Shown in pieces: positions 37,471 through 48,900 of a DNA stretch of 64,000 nt; the stretch's first letter is position 1, and the number at the start of each line of letters is the position of its first letter. Made by a program: the position numbers and the translations under genes. The notes below the pieces were generated by a model that was given only the letters and a program-made list of their open reading frames with translations, was not told where the DNA came from and made no database searches. Source of the DNA: Solanum dulcamara (Eukaryota > Streptophyta > Magnoliopsida > Solanales > Solanaceae); contig NC_077244.1 of NCBI RefSeq assembly GCF_947179165.1, positions 16,936,949-17,000,948 of the forward strand, given 5' to 3'.

Positions 37471-39447
37471 TAGATTTTTAGGACTCGTATATTGAAAGAT
37501 AGATTTTTCGAGAAACTCTGCAAAATAGTGAAATGTGTGGCATCTTTGCGTTGCAGACTTGCTCCCGTTCAGTGAAGCTTTTCCCTGAGTCAAAATCTAG
37601 CCAAAATCTCATTCGCTCAAAATTGGACTATCAAGGAATACCTCTGCGTCGCTGAACTAAGTGATGATTTATGTCCGCATTTAGTTTTAAAATAAGGGAA
37701 CTTTAGGCTTTTCCCTAATTGTTAGTTAATGAACCTAGACATTTTTAGAACCTAATTCAGCTCTATAAATTAACCTAAACCTTTAATTCTATTCATTCTT
37801 CTATAATTCACCAACTCAAATATTTCTCTCTACAACAGACTTTCAAGGACTCTGTTGAAGACTTCAAATAAATTCTCTCAAGCTCTCAATCAAAACTCTC
37901 AAGTTCTTCCAAATTATTTGGTCTTCTCACTTGAGGTATGTAGGTATTGATTCATGGATTCTTTCATCCATAAAATCCAATCAATTTCTTAAGTTTTCAA
38001 TTTAATTCAAGTATGTGATTTTATGGGATTTATGATCTCTATTCTAATTGGATGAATTATGATTCAAATTATGATTATGAGTCTATTTTGATATAAATTG
38101 ATGGTTATTGTATTGAATTGAAGAGCTTTTTTTCATGAGTTCTCTTATATTTATCTGTAGGGTTCATGTTGTAAATTATGGGTATTTTCAATTATACTTC
38201 CAAATAATATTACCTATATGAATTATATATGGGATGATAGAAAGTATATGATCATTCATGTTTTCAAATCAATTTCATGATTTTTAGGTCAATTAATTAT
38301 GCATTTGAGAATTACTCTAAATTCAAGTATGAATTATGAACAAGAATCACAAGTACGTTCAAGGTATAAATTTCATGCAAGTTATGAAGTAAGGTGACAT
38401 AGGGCCCTATGTGTTGACCTAGGACCTAACTATGTGAATTATGCAAATATGATTATAATGATGAAATGACGATTATCACATTACAAGTATGTTATGAAAA
38501 TGAGCTACTCTATGATTTCAAACCTATGATCTTATCTATGATATATGTCATTATGATTTCTATGCTATGTATGTATTCCATGGGATTTGACTTAGCACTG
38601 ATATGACTTGAAGTGGGGGCCCTACCAAAATCCCTAGTAGGAACCTCATATCTCTTAAAATACATGCCACCATAGGTTGCCTTCCCTTCCTGCTTAGCTA
38701 TTGGATCTACATATAGCATATGTATGACCCGCCTAGCAGGGTAGAGTCTACCTTGGCAAGTAGATTCCCTTTTTTTCATTGTATGGGGAGAGAATAGGAT
38801 TTCATGTTATAGATCGCATGGTCTTATTGTCGGTTATGGTTCCTATCCATATATGTATGATCTCTTATGTATGTCATGCTTTAAATTATTCTTTTTTAAA
38901 TGCTTTGGTCATTATGATTTTCTGATGACTTTACTTATCTCATCTTATCATGTATTTTACTTGACCATTGCATCCCATAATTTACGTTGCATGTCATATA
39001 CTCATACTTACTCCATTCCAATGTACTAATGCATACTATTTGCCTACATTATCTCATAATGTAGGGGTTAAGGTTGAAGATCATATTCATCCATGTTCCT
39101 AGTTAAGCTTTCCTATTTGATGGTGTTTTTGGTGTGTCCTCATTTTTCAGGGACTAGTCATCTAGTTGGTTACTTTTTTCAAAGACCTTTGTTACGTTGC
39201 ATATTGAGGGTGATCTAAGGGATATGTCTTAGCCACTGCCCATGCTCAAGAGTATAGGCACTTAGTTGGACAAATGTTTCGAGTCTATGTTGTCAAGTGA
39301 CGTTCTTTGTTCACTATTCATGGTTTAGACTCTCTTATGATGTTTTCTCTTTTATTTTACCTTATATATTCTTGTAATATGTACAAGAGGCTTGGTTGGA
39401 GCTCTTCTGATTCTATGTTACGACTAGACCTAGGTCAGATCGTGATA
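37471..39447 (+). repeat. B 5' LTR (5' end missing)
   Basis: About 1.98 kb matching solo LTR K in reverse. It lacks roughly the first 160 bases: B's own 3' LTR start (54452-54576) is not represented here. It ends ATCGTGATA, followed at once by the primer site. A TATAAAT box lies at 37764-37770, upstream of a pyrimidine-rich leader. Confidence 0.8.
37764..37770 (+). promoter_or_regulatory. Candidate TATA box in B 5' LTR
   Basis: TATAAAT after CAGCTC, about 30 bases upstream of a CATTCTTCTATAATTC pyrimidine-rich stretch that could hold the RNA start. The position matches the family's usual U3/R boundary and is paralleled in C. Activity is inferred. Confidence 0.5.
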
Positions 39448-39451
39448 AACT

Positions 39452-39466
39452 TGGTATCAGAGCATA
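39452..39466 (+). other. Primer-binding site of element B (tRNA-iMet type)
   Basis: TGGTATCAGAGCATA four bases after the LTR end, the standard complement of initiator tRNA-Met. Confidence 0.85.
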
Positions 39467-39664
39467 AGATTCAAGTGTCCTACGAAGTCCAATATGCTGC
39501 GTCAAGTAGAGTCTTATTCATGTTTTTGAATCTTGCCACATCTATGAATAGGAGGATATGAGACATTTTAGGAATTCTCATTTCTTTTATTATCTATGTC
39601 ATGATATAGAGTTTATCGTAAGACTTCTTTTCCCTATTGGTCTTCCCTTGCGATTTTAAAAAGA

Positions 39665-40725
39665 ATGGAAATAAGAAGACCACCGTTTCCAAGGGGAAAT
39701 AATGTTAATGAATCCCAAGCTCCCCTAGATCCTCAAGACATTGTTCCTTTACCAGATCAAGTAACTAATACGGAGTTCCAAACCGCCATTACTATGCTAG
39801 CCCAAGTGGTGACCAACCAAGGGACTGCAACTCCTCCTAATATTGCTACTCTATCCTCAAGAGTGAGGTACTTTTAATGAGTGAAACCTCTATAGTTTCA
39901 TGGCTCAAAAGTGGATAAGGATACTCAGAGTTCATTGATAAGGTCTACAAGATAGTGAGCATTATGAGGGTGTATTCGGAAGAAAAAGTAGAGTTGGCGG
40001 CTCACCAACTTAAGGGTGTTGCTCAAGTTTTGTACACTCAATGAAAGATAGAGAGGGTAGATAAATGTCCTATTGAATGGGAAGCTTTCAAACTTTCTTT
40101 TGTTGATCACTTTTTCCCTCTTAAGTTAAGAGAGGCTAAAGTGTTGGAGTTCATAAATCTTCGACAAGGGGATATGGGGATGAAGGACTACACCCTAAAG
40201 TTTAATAATCTATCCAAGTATGCTCCTTAATTGGTTGCCGATCCACATGCCCGAATGGGTCAATTCATATCAGGGGTATTTGACAAAGTTTCTAAGAAAT
40301 TTCGTACCGCTATGCTTGTTAAGGAGATGGACATATCTCAGCTCATGACTTTTGCCGAATAAATTGAAGGAGAAAAGCTAAAGGAGATAAGGATGAGGGA
40401 TTCTAATATGGCCTATCATGAAGGTGGTTTCTCTAATGCTAGGACTAATCATAGTAGTGGAAACTCTCAACAAGGACAAAGCTCGAGAAAGAAGTTTGAT
40501 AAGGAAAGGGTGCCATACCCTAAAGCTCAAAGAGGAGGATGTGTGAATGATAGTAGCCCTTCTTTTCCTAAGTGTACAAAGTATGGAAAGAATCATGGAG
40601 GGAAATGCTTAATAGGAATGGGTGCTTGTTATGGATGTGGAAAGATGGGCCATAATCAATCTGAGTGCCCATATGTTACCAATAAGGGTGGAGAAGGTCG
40701 TCCTCTAGGAGGCCAAGTACAATAA
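39665..40725 (+). pseudogene. Element B gag remnant
   Basis: An ATG at 39665 begins MEIRRPPFPRGNN and reads to a stop at 39877. After a frameshift the gag core continues: EFIDKVYKIVSIM, YQLKGVAQVLYTQ, IEWEAFKLSF, LVKEMDISQLMTFAE. The zinc knuckle CYGCGKMGHNQSEC is at 40627-40668, preceded by a KCTKYGK variant in which one Cys is Tyr. Several stops look like CAA to TAA or TGG to TGA changes when compared with C, for example AE-stop-IEGEKL near 40361 and TQ-stop-KIER near 40043. Confidence 0.85.
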
Positions 40726-42227
40726 GGCGCCCATGCTCAACCTAAGGCTGGCCAATGCAACAACTAATTGTATGCTCTTCATGCTAGGCAAGAGGTTGAT
40801 GAGACTCTCAATGTGGTCACATGTATGTTATGAGTCTTTCACTTTGATGTTTATGCATTTCTTGATCTGGGTGCCAACTTGTCTTTTGTTACTCCTTAGC
40901 TCCCGAAGTGTTATTAGAACCTTTTTTTGGGTAATACTCCCATTGGTGATTTGGTATTAGCCAATAGAGCATATAGAAATTGTCCCAAATGGGTCTTACA
41001 CAAATTTAGTCCCTATGATCTTGTTGAACTTGACATGATTGACTTTGACATCATTCTTGGTATGGATTGGTTACATGCCGCTTATGCATCTATATGTTAC
41101 AGGACTCTTGTTCTTATGTTTCACTTTCCTAATGAGCCTATTCTTGAATGGAAGAGTAATGATTCAGTGGTTAAGGGTGGATTCATTTTATGTATTAAGG
41201 ACAAGAAAATGATTTCCCAGAGGTGCATTTATCATATTGTGCGAGTTAGGGAGGCTGATTCCAAAACTCCTACTCTTGAGTAGGTCCCTATAGTTAATGA
41301 GTTTTTTGATACGTTTCCCGATAATTTCTTGGTATTCCTCCTAAAAGGGAAATTGACTTTGGCATAGTCTCCTTCCCGATACCTAACCTACTTCTATTCT
41401 TTCTTAATATATGGCTCCGATAGATCTTGAGGAGATGAAAGAATAATTGATGGATTTGTTGGATAAGGGTTTTATAAGATTGAGTATTTCACCATGGAGT
41501 GCTCCCATATTATTTTTTAGGAAGAAAGATTGGTAAATCGGAATGTGTATAGACTACTGGCAATTGAATAAGGTCACCATAAAGAACAAGTATCCAATTC
41601 CAATGATATATGACTTGTTTAATCAATTACAAGGAGCAAGCTACATTTTTAAGATTGACCTCCATTTTGGTTATCATCAATTTAGGGTAAGGGAGTGTTA
41701 TATTTCCAAAATGGCTTTTCGAACCAGGTATGGTCATTTAGTTTGACTAATGCTCCCACTATATTCATGGATTTGATGAATCATATTTTCAAGCCATACT
41801 TGGAAATATTTGCAATGGTGTTCATTGATGACATCTTGATTTATTCTCGAAATGAGGAAGATCATAGGGGTCACATGAGGATTGTGTTGCAAACATTGAG
41901 AGAGGAGAAATTATTTGCTAAATTTAGTAAGTGCATTTTTTTGGATGAGGAAAGTTGTATTTCTTGACCATGTGGTATTTGGTGATGGGATTAAAGTAGA
42001 TCCAGATAAAACATGTTAGTTAAGAATTGGCCTAGACCATTATCTCCTTCACACGTTAGAAGATTTTTGGGCTTATTCGGATACTACAGAAGGTTTGTTA
42101 AAGACTTTTCATCTATTGGTTATCCTTTAACTAAGTTGACACAAAAGAATGAGAAATTTCAATGGTCGGATGAATGTGAGAAAAGTTTCCAAACATTGAA
42201 GGATAATCTCAAGCTGGCTTATATTTT
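40726..42227 (+). pseudogene. Element B protease and reverse transcriptase remnant
   Basis: Protease region: GANLSFVTP-like text near 40870, then [22 protein letters not shown] at about 41020-41080, read in two parts. [20 protein letters not shown] (41543 on), [29 protein letters not shown] and FIDDILIY (FIDD at 41821-41832). The connection domain follows ([18 protein letters not shown], about 42050). Stops include TAA after KE at 41433-41450, the same site as in element C. The frame runs into the MITE at 42228. Confidence 0.85.
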
Positions 42228-42616
42228 GAGCCTGTTTGGATTGGCTTTAAGTTGGTCAAAACCAACTTAAAGTCTCTTTTTAGCTTTTGGACGTGTTTGC
42301 GTAATGCTAACTTTAAGCCAGAAAGTTCTTAAAGTCAGTCAAAAATGAAAAGTTAGGATTCCTAACTTTTTTTTTCTAAGTTCTTAAAGTCATTTTGTTT
42401 GACCATGTAAATTACTTTTATATCCCTTATATTTTAACTAAATTTCCAAACTATCCTTTTTATTCTTTTAACCCTAAAATTCACATAAATTTTCTCATTT
42501 AAGTACTTTTATCCAAACACTCAACTACTTATTTATAAAAATAACTTTCAGCACTTTAAAGTTTAAAAGCACTTTATACATAAAAGTTATTTTTTTAAGC
42601 CCATCCAAACGGGCTC
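42228..42616. mobile_element. MITE, 389 bp, in B's RNase H region
   Basis: Terminal inverted repeats GAGCCTGTTTGGATTGGCTT (left) and its near-complement ending CATCCAAACGGGCTC (right) bound an AT-rich non-coding body. TTT flanks both sides (42225-42227, 42617-42619). The duplication may instead be TTTGA with ends set two bases in. Removing it restores B's reading across AYIL-TLLEGSDGF. It has no transposase. The short duplication and TIR could suit a PIF/Harbinger-type MITE, but I cannot settle the superfamily. Confidence 0.85.
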
Positions 42617-43387
42617 TTTGACATTGCTCGAAGGTTCAGATGGGTTTGTTGTTTATTGTGATGCTTTATGCGTTGGTTTGGGTTGTGTCTTGATGTAACA
42701 TGGTAAGGTTATAGACTATGTCTCTAAACAACTTAAAGTGCATGAAAGGAACTATTCAACCCATGATCTTGAACTTGCGGCGGTTGAGTTTGCTTTGAAA
42801 AGTGGCGCAATTATCTTTATGGGGTGCATGTTTATATGTTTACCGACCACAAAAGCTTGCAATATATAGTTAGTCAAAGGGACTTGAACCTTAGGTAAAT
42901 GAGGTGGCTTGAACTCCTAAAATACTATGACATGAGCATATTGTACCATCCGGGTAAGGCAAATATTATAGCCGATGCTCTTAGTCAATTGTCTATGGAT
43001 ATTGGTGCACATGTTGAGGAAGGTAAAAGGGAATTAGTTAAATAGATCCATACATTAGCATATTTAGGTGTGCGTTTGTTTGATTCCAATTATGGTGGAG
43101 TTCTTATACATAATGGTTTGGAATCTTCTCTTGCGGCAAACGTTAAGGCCAAATAAGGAAATGATTCGATTTTGGTTGAATTGAAGAAGTTGGTTGTCGA
43201 AAAAGCTGTTGAGGCCTTCTCCCTAGGGGGAGATGTGGTATTACATTACCAAGGTCATTTGTGTGTTCCAAATGTTGACGGATTAAGAGAGTTGATATTG
43301 AATGAGGCTCATAGTTCTCGACATTCAATTCATCCGGGATCCACCAAGATGTATCGTGATTTGAGATAAGTGTATTAGTGGAATGAT
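42617..43387 (+). pseudogene. Element B RNase H and integrase zinc-binding remnant
   Basis: RNase H starts with [20 protein letters not shown], then [22 protein letters not shown], a one- or two-base frameshift, [12 protein letters not shown] and YHPGKANIIADALSQ (about 42950). The integrase N-terminal domain follows: LILNEAHSSRHSIHPGSTKMYRDLR (43280-43366). The frame breaks at C's target site ATGAT (43383-43387). Stops such as LM-stop-HGKV near 42697 fit CAA to TAA. Confidence 0.82.
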
Positions 43388-45709
43388 TGTAACATCCCCT
43401 AAAAACGTTGTCTACGATGTTTCAATTCTCGCCTAAAAATGATACAGCCTCTATATTTTGGGCATAACTTTTAATAGGTTTGTCCAAATTGGGTGATTCA
43501 AATTTCTGAGTAACTACAAGATCATTACCTACAACTTTTGTGAGACCATATTTTAAGTTTCGAAGGTTAAGTAGGTCAAATAAATTAATTGTTGTAAGAT
43601 AGAATATTGTGACGGAAAGGAGTGTTTATAGAAGAAAAATCATATCTCACTGTAGGATGCTCCAAATTGGTTGATTCTTGAACGACATGAAACTAGACTT
43701 CTATATCTACAATTATTATAAGACACCAAATCCTAATAAGGAATTTATCTTATTCAAAAGCAGCTTCGAAAAAGAGTATTCTGTTAAAGATAACTCATTT
43801 CACCTACCATGGAAAGATCTAGATACATTTGACATCACTCATGACATAAATTGTCCTCCAATTAACAACATCCATGACATCAATATATTCCATTAAATTT
43901 TCAGATTTTTCTTTATAATTATTTTATTTATTGTTAGGTCCCTCTTTCCCACCTATAAATACCCACCTTATTTCCTCATTTTATTCATCAAGCTTTCTCA
44001 AGCAAGTCTTCTCTCTATACACTTCTTTACTCATTCTCAAATATAGTTTTAGTTCTTAGTAGTGAAGAAATTCTATTCCGGTGATTCATATACTCCGGGT
44101 AGTATACAAAACATTCTGACGAGGAGAAAAACTAGGACTTAAGAGTATTCATTAAGTCTTTCGGTTCCGACTAAAGCTTCGGATTCCAGGTATGTAAGGC
44201 TTCAATGAGAGTATTCCTTCCACTCTCATGTCTAAATTATTTTTATTATATGATAAATTATATTTTTTTAAGCTCTACTCTAAGTTATGTGGGTGTTTAT
44301 CCATGGGTTCTTTCACCCATGTAGTCCAAAAACTGTTTCAATTAAGTCTTTTGATTTTAAGTAATATTTTCTTATGGTAATTCTTATTTTTACTTAATAG
44401 TATGAATCATGGTTAAACTAATGATTATTGGTTTATTTTGATGCAACATAATTTCATATGTATGAATTGATGGTTTGCAAGTAATTCCTCTATTTATCTA
44501 TTTAAAGGTTCTTGAAATTCATGGTGGGTTGTTTAAAACATGATTTTTAATTAATGGATTTCAAATTATTTATGTATATTTATTTACATACATATTTGCA
44601 AGTTGAAGTAATTTGAACGCACCTAGTTTTACTATGTTTTTAATAAAGTTTGACTTGAAAGTTTTGACTCCAAATAAATGTTTATGAAAGCAATATCTAT
44701 GATAAAAAAGGGAGTCTTATGAAATGAAAGAATGATGAAATGGTATGAATGATGGATTCTTTATGCAATAAGGACAATTCTTGCATATTTGAATCATCAA
44801 ATGTTTTAATGAGCTATTCTACCGAATATGATGTTTGAATTCTCAAGTTATATGCTATGACTATTTTGAAGTTTTAAACTATTCTGTGGGATTGACTTAG
44901 CACCGAATGAGGAATTGAGGTGGGATTCGATAAGGGAATCCTAGTAGCAACCCCTTGTCTTATTAACTCTGTGCCAACATAGGAGCCCTTGTTGGCTTAG
45001 GCTAATGGATCCATGAAAGCCCTTAAAATTAAAGTTAAAGAAATGAATGAAGTTGATGGAGTTCTACCCAACAAGTAGTCTCCCCGGCCAACGTAGGGAG
45101 TTATGTTGGATTCCATGTAATAGCTCGCATGGTTTTAAATGTAGGTTATGGTTAATTTCCCACAAAATGAATGTTTTAAAAGATATCCATATGATTTATT
45201 ATGCATGTATTATATTATGTTCCATATTACATAAATGTTATAATGTTTCCTCAATGTTCATGCATCATTACATACTTAGTACATTCAAAGTACTAACGTA
45301 TACTCTTTTGCCTACATGATATCACCATGTAGGGATCGGTGCTCCTTCTCGTTCTCCTCCACGTGGCTAGTTGAGACTTCGTTTGATGACTACTTTTGGT
45401 GAGTTCCCATATACCGGGAACAATACTCCTTTATATTTCTAGCTTATGATATGTTGAGATATTTTACTATAGTATTTCTTCTATCATGATTAAGGGTGAG
45501 CTAGGGACTTGTCTTAGCCCCGTTAAATCTAATAGTTAGAGGTATTGTTGGACATATGTAAGTTGAAGATTTATTATTATGATTTACGCTTGTTTTATTT
45601 TTCATCATTACTTATGAAAGGCTAAAAGAATGCTAAGAGGCTTGTTTGGGGTACTTTCGGGTTCTTCATTCGCCATGTCACGTCTAGGCCCTAGGCTTGG
45701 GCCGTGACA
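43388..45709 (+). repeat. C 5' LTR
   Basis: 2,322 bp, TGTAACATCCCC to CCGTGACA. In the first 140 bases I count nine differences from the 3' LTR, eight of them transitions. The remainder differs more sparsely. A 72-residue open frame at 43678-43896 recurs in the 3' LTR, but only because the LTRs are alike. It is not treated as a gene. Confidence 0.95.
43954..43961 (+). promoter_or_regulatory. Candidate TATA box in C 5' LTR
   Basis: TATAAATA in ACCTATAAATACCCACC, followed about 30 bases on by a CATCAAGCTTTCTC stretch suited to RNA initiation. It is in the drive position for gag-pol transcription. The same box is at 51256-51263 in the 3' LTR. Confidence 0.65.
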
Positions 45710-45713
45710 AACT

Positions 45714-45727
45714 TGGTATCAGAGCCC
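45714..45727 (+). other. Primer-binding site of element C (tRNA-iMet type)
   Basis: TGGTATCAGAGCCC five bases inside the 5' LTR, an exact match to the common initiator tRNA-Met primer word. Confidence 0.9.
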
Positions 45728-45926
45728 GAGGTTTTGAATGATCCTTGGAAGTCCAACATACCGCGTCGAATAGAGTCTTGTTCATGTTTGTGAAGCGCGC
45801 CACAATTATGAATAAGAGACTATGAGGCGTTTACGAAACAAATTTCACTTCTTTCAAATTCATGTCGTGCCTTAGAGCTTCCTAAGCTTTCCTTTAACCA
45901 ATGACCCATTTCGTGTTCTCTTGATA

Positions 45927-48900
45927 ATGACTCGTGGAAGAGAACCTCGAAGAGCAAGGGTTGACGATGAGGACCAAACTCCTCCGGTTCCTAATGCCTA
46001 ATATCATGAGGATGGGGTAACCCATGCTGAGTTTCGCAGTGTTATTACTTTGTTAGCTTAAGTCGTAGCCAACTAAGGGAATCTAGGTGTTCCTCCTCCC
46101 CAAATGCAAAATCCAGCCTCTAGGATTCGGGATTTCCAAAGGATGAATCCTCCCGAGTTCGATGGTTCTAAAATAGATGAGGACCCTATAGAGTTCATTA
46201 ATGAGGTATACCAGATTGTGGCTATCATAGGTATGCCACCAAATGAGAAGGCCGAGCTAGTGGCCTATCAACTCAAAGGTGTGGCTCGAGTATGGTACGA
46301 ACAATGGGTTGTTGAGAGGGATGAAAAAATAGGGTCGATAGAATGGGAAGAGTTCAAAGGTGCCTTCCTAGACCGCTTCTTCCCATTGGAGCTAAGAGAG
46401 GCCAAAATCCAAGAGTTCATCAACCTCCATCAAGGGAGTATGAGCGTGAGGGAGTATGCTCTCAAATTCACTAAGTTCTTAAAGTATTCTTCCTTCATGG
46501 TCTCCGACCCAAGAGCTAGGATGAGCAAGTTTATTTCTGGTGTCTCAAGCTTGGTGTCCAAGGAGTGCAAAATGGCCATGTTGGTCAAAGAGATAGACAT
46601 CTCTCGGTTAATGACTTACGCAGAACAAATTGAAGAAGAGAAGCTTAGAGAGAGATCAAGGGGGTTCAAAAAGGCTAGAGTGGATGGTGGAAGGTTTAAC
46701 CCTCAAAGGTTCGATCATGGTAACAATAGCAAAGGCCAAGGTGGGCAACGATTTGTGGGATAAAGTTCCACCAATACTCCTCTTCCAAAGTTCAACAAAG
46801 ACAAGAGTGGTAAACCAATGATTCCAAGAGAGAATGTTGCTACTCAAACTTTCCCCGCTTGCAAGAAGTGTGGAAGGACTCACAAAGGGGAAAGCTTAGC
46901 CGGCTCCAATACATGCTTTAAGTGTGGCAAGATGGGCCACCATGCTAAGGATTGTAGAGATGGTGGTGGTAGGACTCAAGGACAAATTACTCATGGTCAA
47001 CAAGTCCAAGGAGGTGTCCAATGCACCAACCACTTTTATGCCTTGCATGGGAGACAAGAGGTTGAGGATGCACCCAATGTCATTATCGATATGTTAAAGG
47101 TCTTTTCTTTTGATGTGTATACACTATTAGATCCGGATGCAAAATTATCTTTTGTTACTCCATTCCTTGCTAATAGATTTGATGTTTTACCTGAAATGTT
47201 ATTAGAGCCTTATTTTATGTCTACCCCTGTTGGTGAGTCAATTATTGCTAGAAAGGTCTAAAAGGGTTGCCTTGTGTCTATCTTGCAAAAAGTTATTCCT
47301 TGTGATCTCATTGAGCTTGACATGATAGATTTCGATGTCATTCTTAGGATGGATTGGTTACATGCATCTTATGCTTCTATAAATTGTAGAAATCATCGAG
47401 TCAAGTTTCAATTTCCAAATAAACCTATTATTGAATGGGAGGGTCGTGATTCGGTGGTGAAGGGTCAGTTTATTTCTTATCTTGAGGCCCGCAAAATGAT
47501 TTCTAAGGGATGTATTTACCATATTGTGAGGGTTAGGGATGTCAACTCAAAAAGTCCTTCTCGTAAGTCAGTTCCTATAGTCAATGAATTCTCCGATGTC
47601 TTTCCCGAAGACCTTCCCCGTATCCCTCCCGAAAGGGAAATTGATTTTGGTATCGATCTCCTCCCCGATACCCAACCTATCTCTATTCCTCCTTACCGTA
47701 TGGCCCCGACAGAATTGAAAGAGTTGAAGGAATAATTAAAGGACTTATTAGAGAAGGGGTTCATAAGACCAAGTATTTCTTCTTGGGGTGCTCCTGTTCT
47801 ATTTGTGAGAAAGAAGGATGGGTCACTTCAAATGTTCATAGACTACCGGCAATTAAATAAGATGACCATTAAGAACAAGTATCCACTCCCTAGAATAGAT
47901 GACTTGTTTGATCAGTTGTAAGGGGCAAGTCACTTCTCAAAGATCGACCTTCGGTCTGGCTATCACCAACTATGGGTGAGGGAGTGTGACATTCCCAAAA
48001 CGGCCTTCTAAACAAGGTATGGTCACTATGAGTTTGTGGTGATGAGTTTTGGGTTAACGAATGCACCGGCGGTGTTTATGGACTTGATGAATAGGGTGTT
48101 CAAACCTTACCTTTATACCTTTGTGGTGGTCTTCATTGATGATATTTTAATTTACTCTCGGGGTGAGGAAGAACATAAAAATCACTTGAGAGTTGTGCTT
48201 CAAACATTGAGGGATAGGCAATTATTTGCAAAATTTAGTAAGTGTGAATTTTGGTTAAAGGAGGTAGCATTTCTTGGTCATGTAATGTCCGGTGATAGGA
48301 TCAAGGTTGATCCTAAGAAAATAGAGGCAGTCAACAATTGGCCTAGACCATTATCTCCTTCAGACATTAGGAGCTTCTTAGGTCTAGCCGGGTACTATAG
48401 AAGGTTCGTCAAAGGCTTTTCTTACATCTCATCTCCTATGACAAAATTGACCCAAAAGAAATCCAAATTCATATGGACAGATGAGTGTGAGAAGAGTTTC
48501 CAGACTTTAAAAAATCGACTTACCTCTGCTCCTATTTTGACTCTCCCAGAAGGATTAGAAGGGTTTGTAGTTTATTGTGATGCTTCAAAGATTGGTTTAT
48601 GTTGTGTCTTAATGCAAAATAGCCAGGTCATAGCCTATGCTTCTAGGAAATTAAAGGTACATGAGCGTAATTACCCTACCCATGACCTTGAATTGGCGGC
48701 CGTTGTTTTTGCTCTGAAGATTTGAAGGCATTACCTCTATGGGGTGCATGTGGATGTGTATACTGATCATAAAAGTCTTCAATATGTGTTCACCCAAAAA
48801 GACCTTAATCTAAGGCAAAGGAGGTGACTAGAACTCCTTAAGGACTATGACATGAGTGTGCACTATCATCCGGGTAAAGCTAATGTGGTTGTTGATGCAC

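Noticed and set aside
43678..43896. 72-residue open frame repeated almost identically at 50980-51198
   Set aside because: The two copies lie at the same place in C's two LTRs, so their likeness follows from LTR identity. No domain or start context supports a protein.
45047..45319. Open frame repeated at 52358-52621
   Set aside because: Also an LTR-internal pair of element C. The Met starts differ and no domain is visible.
45714..45727. tRNA gene at TGGTATCAGAGC words (also 39452, 9704, 57915)
   Set aside because: Only the short primer complement is present beside LTR ends; no tRNA cloverleaf.
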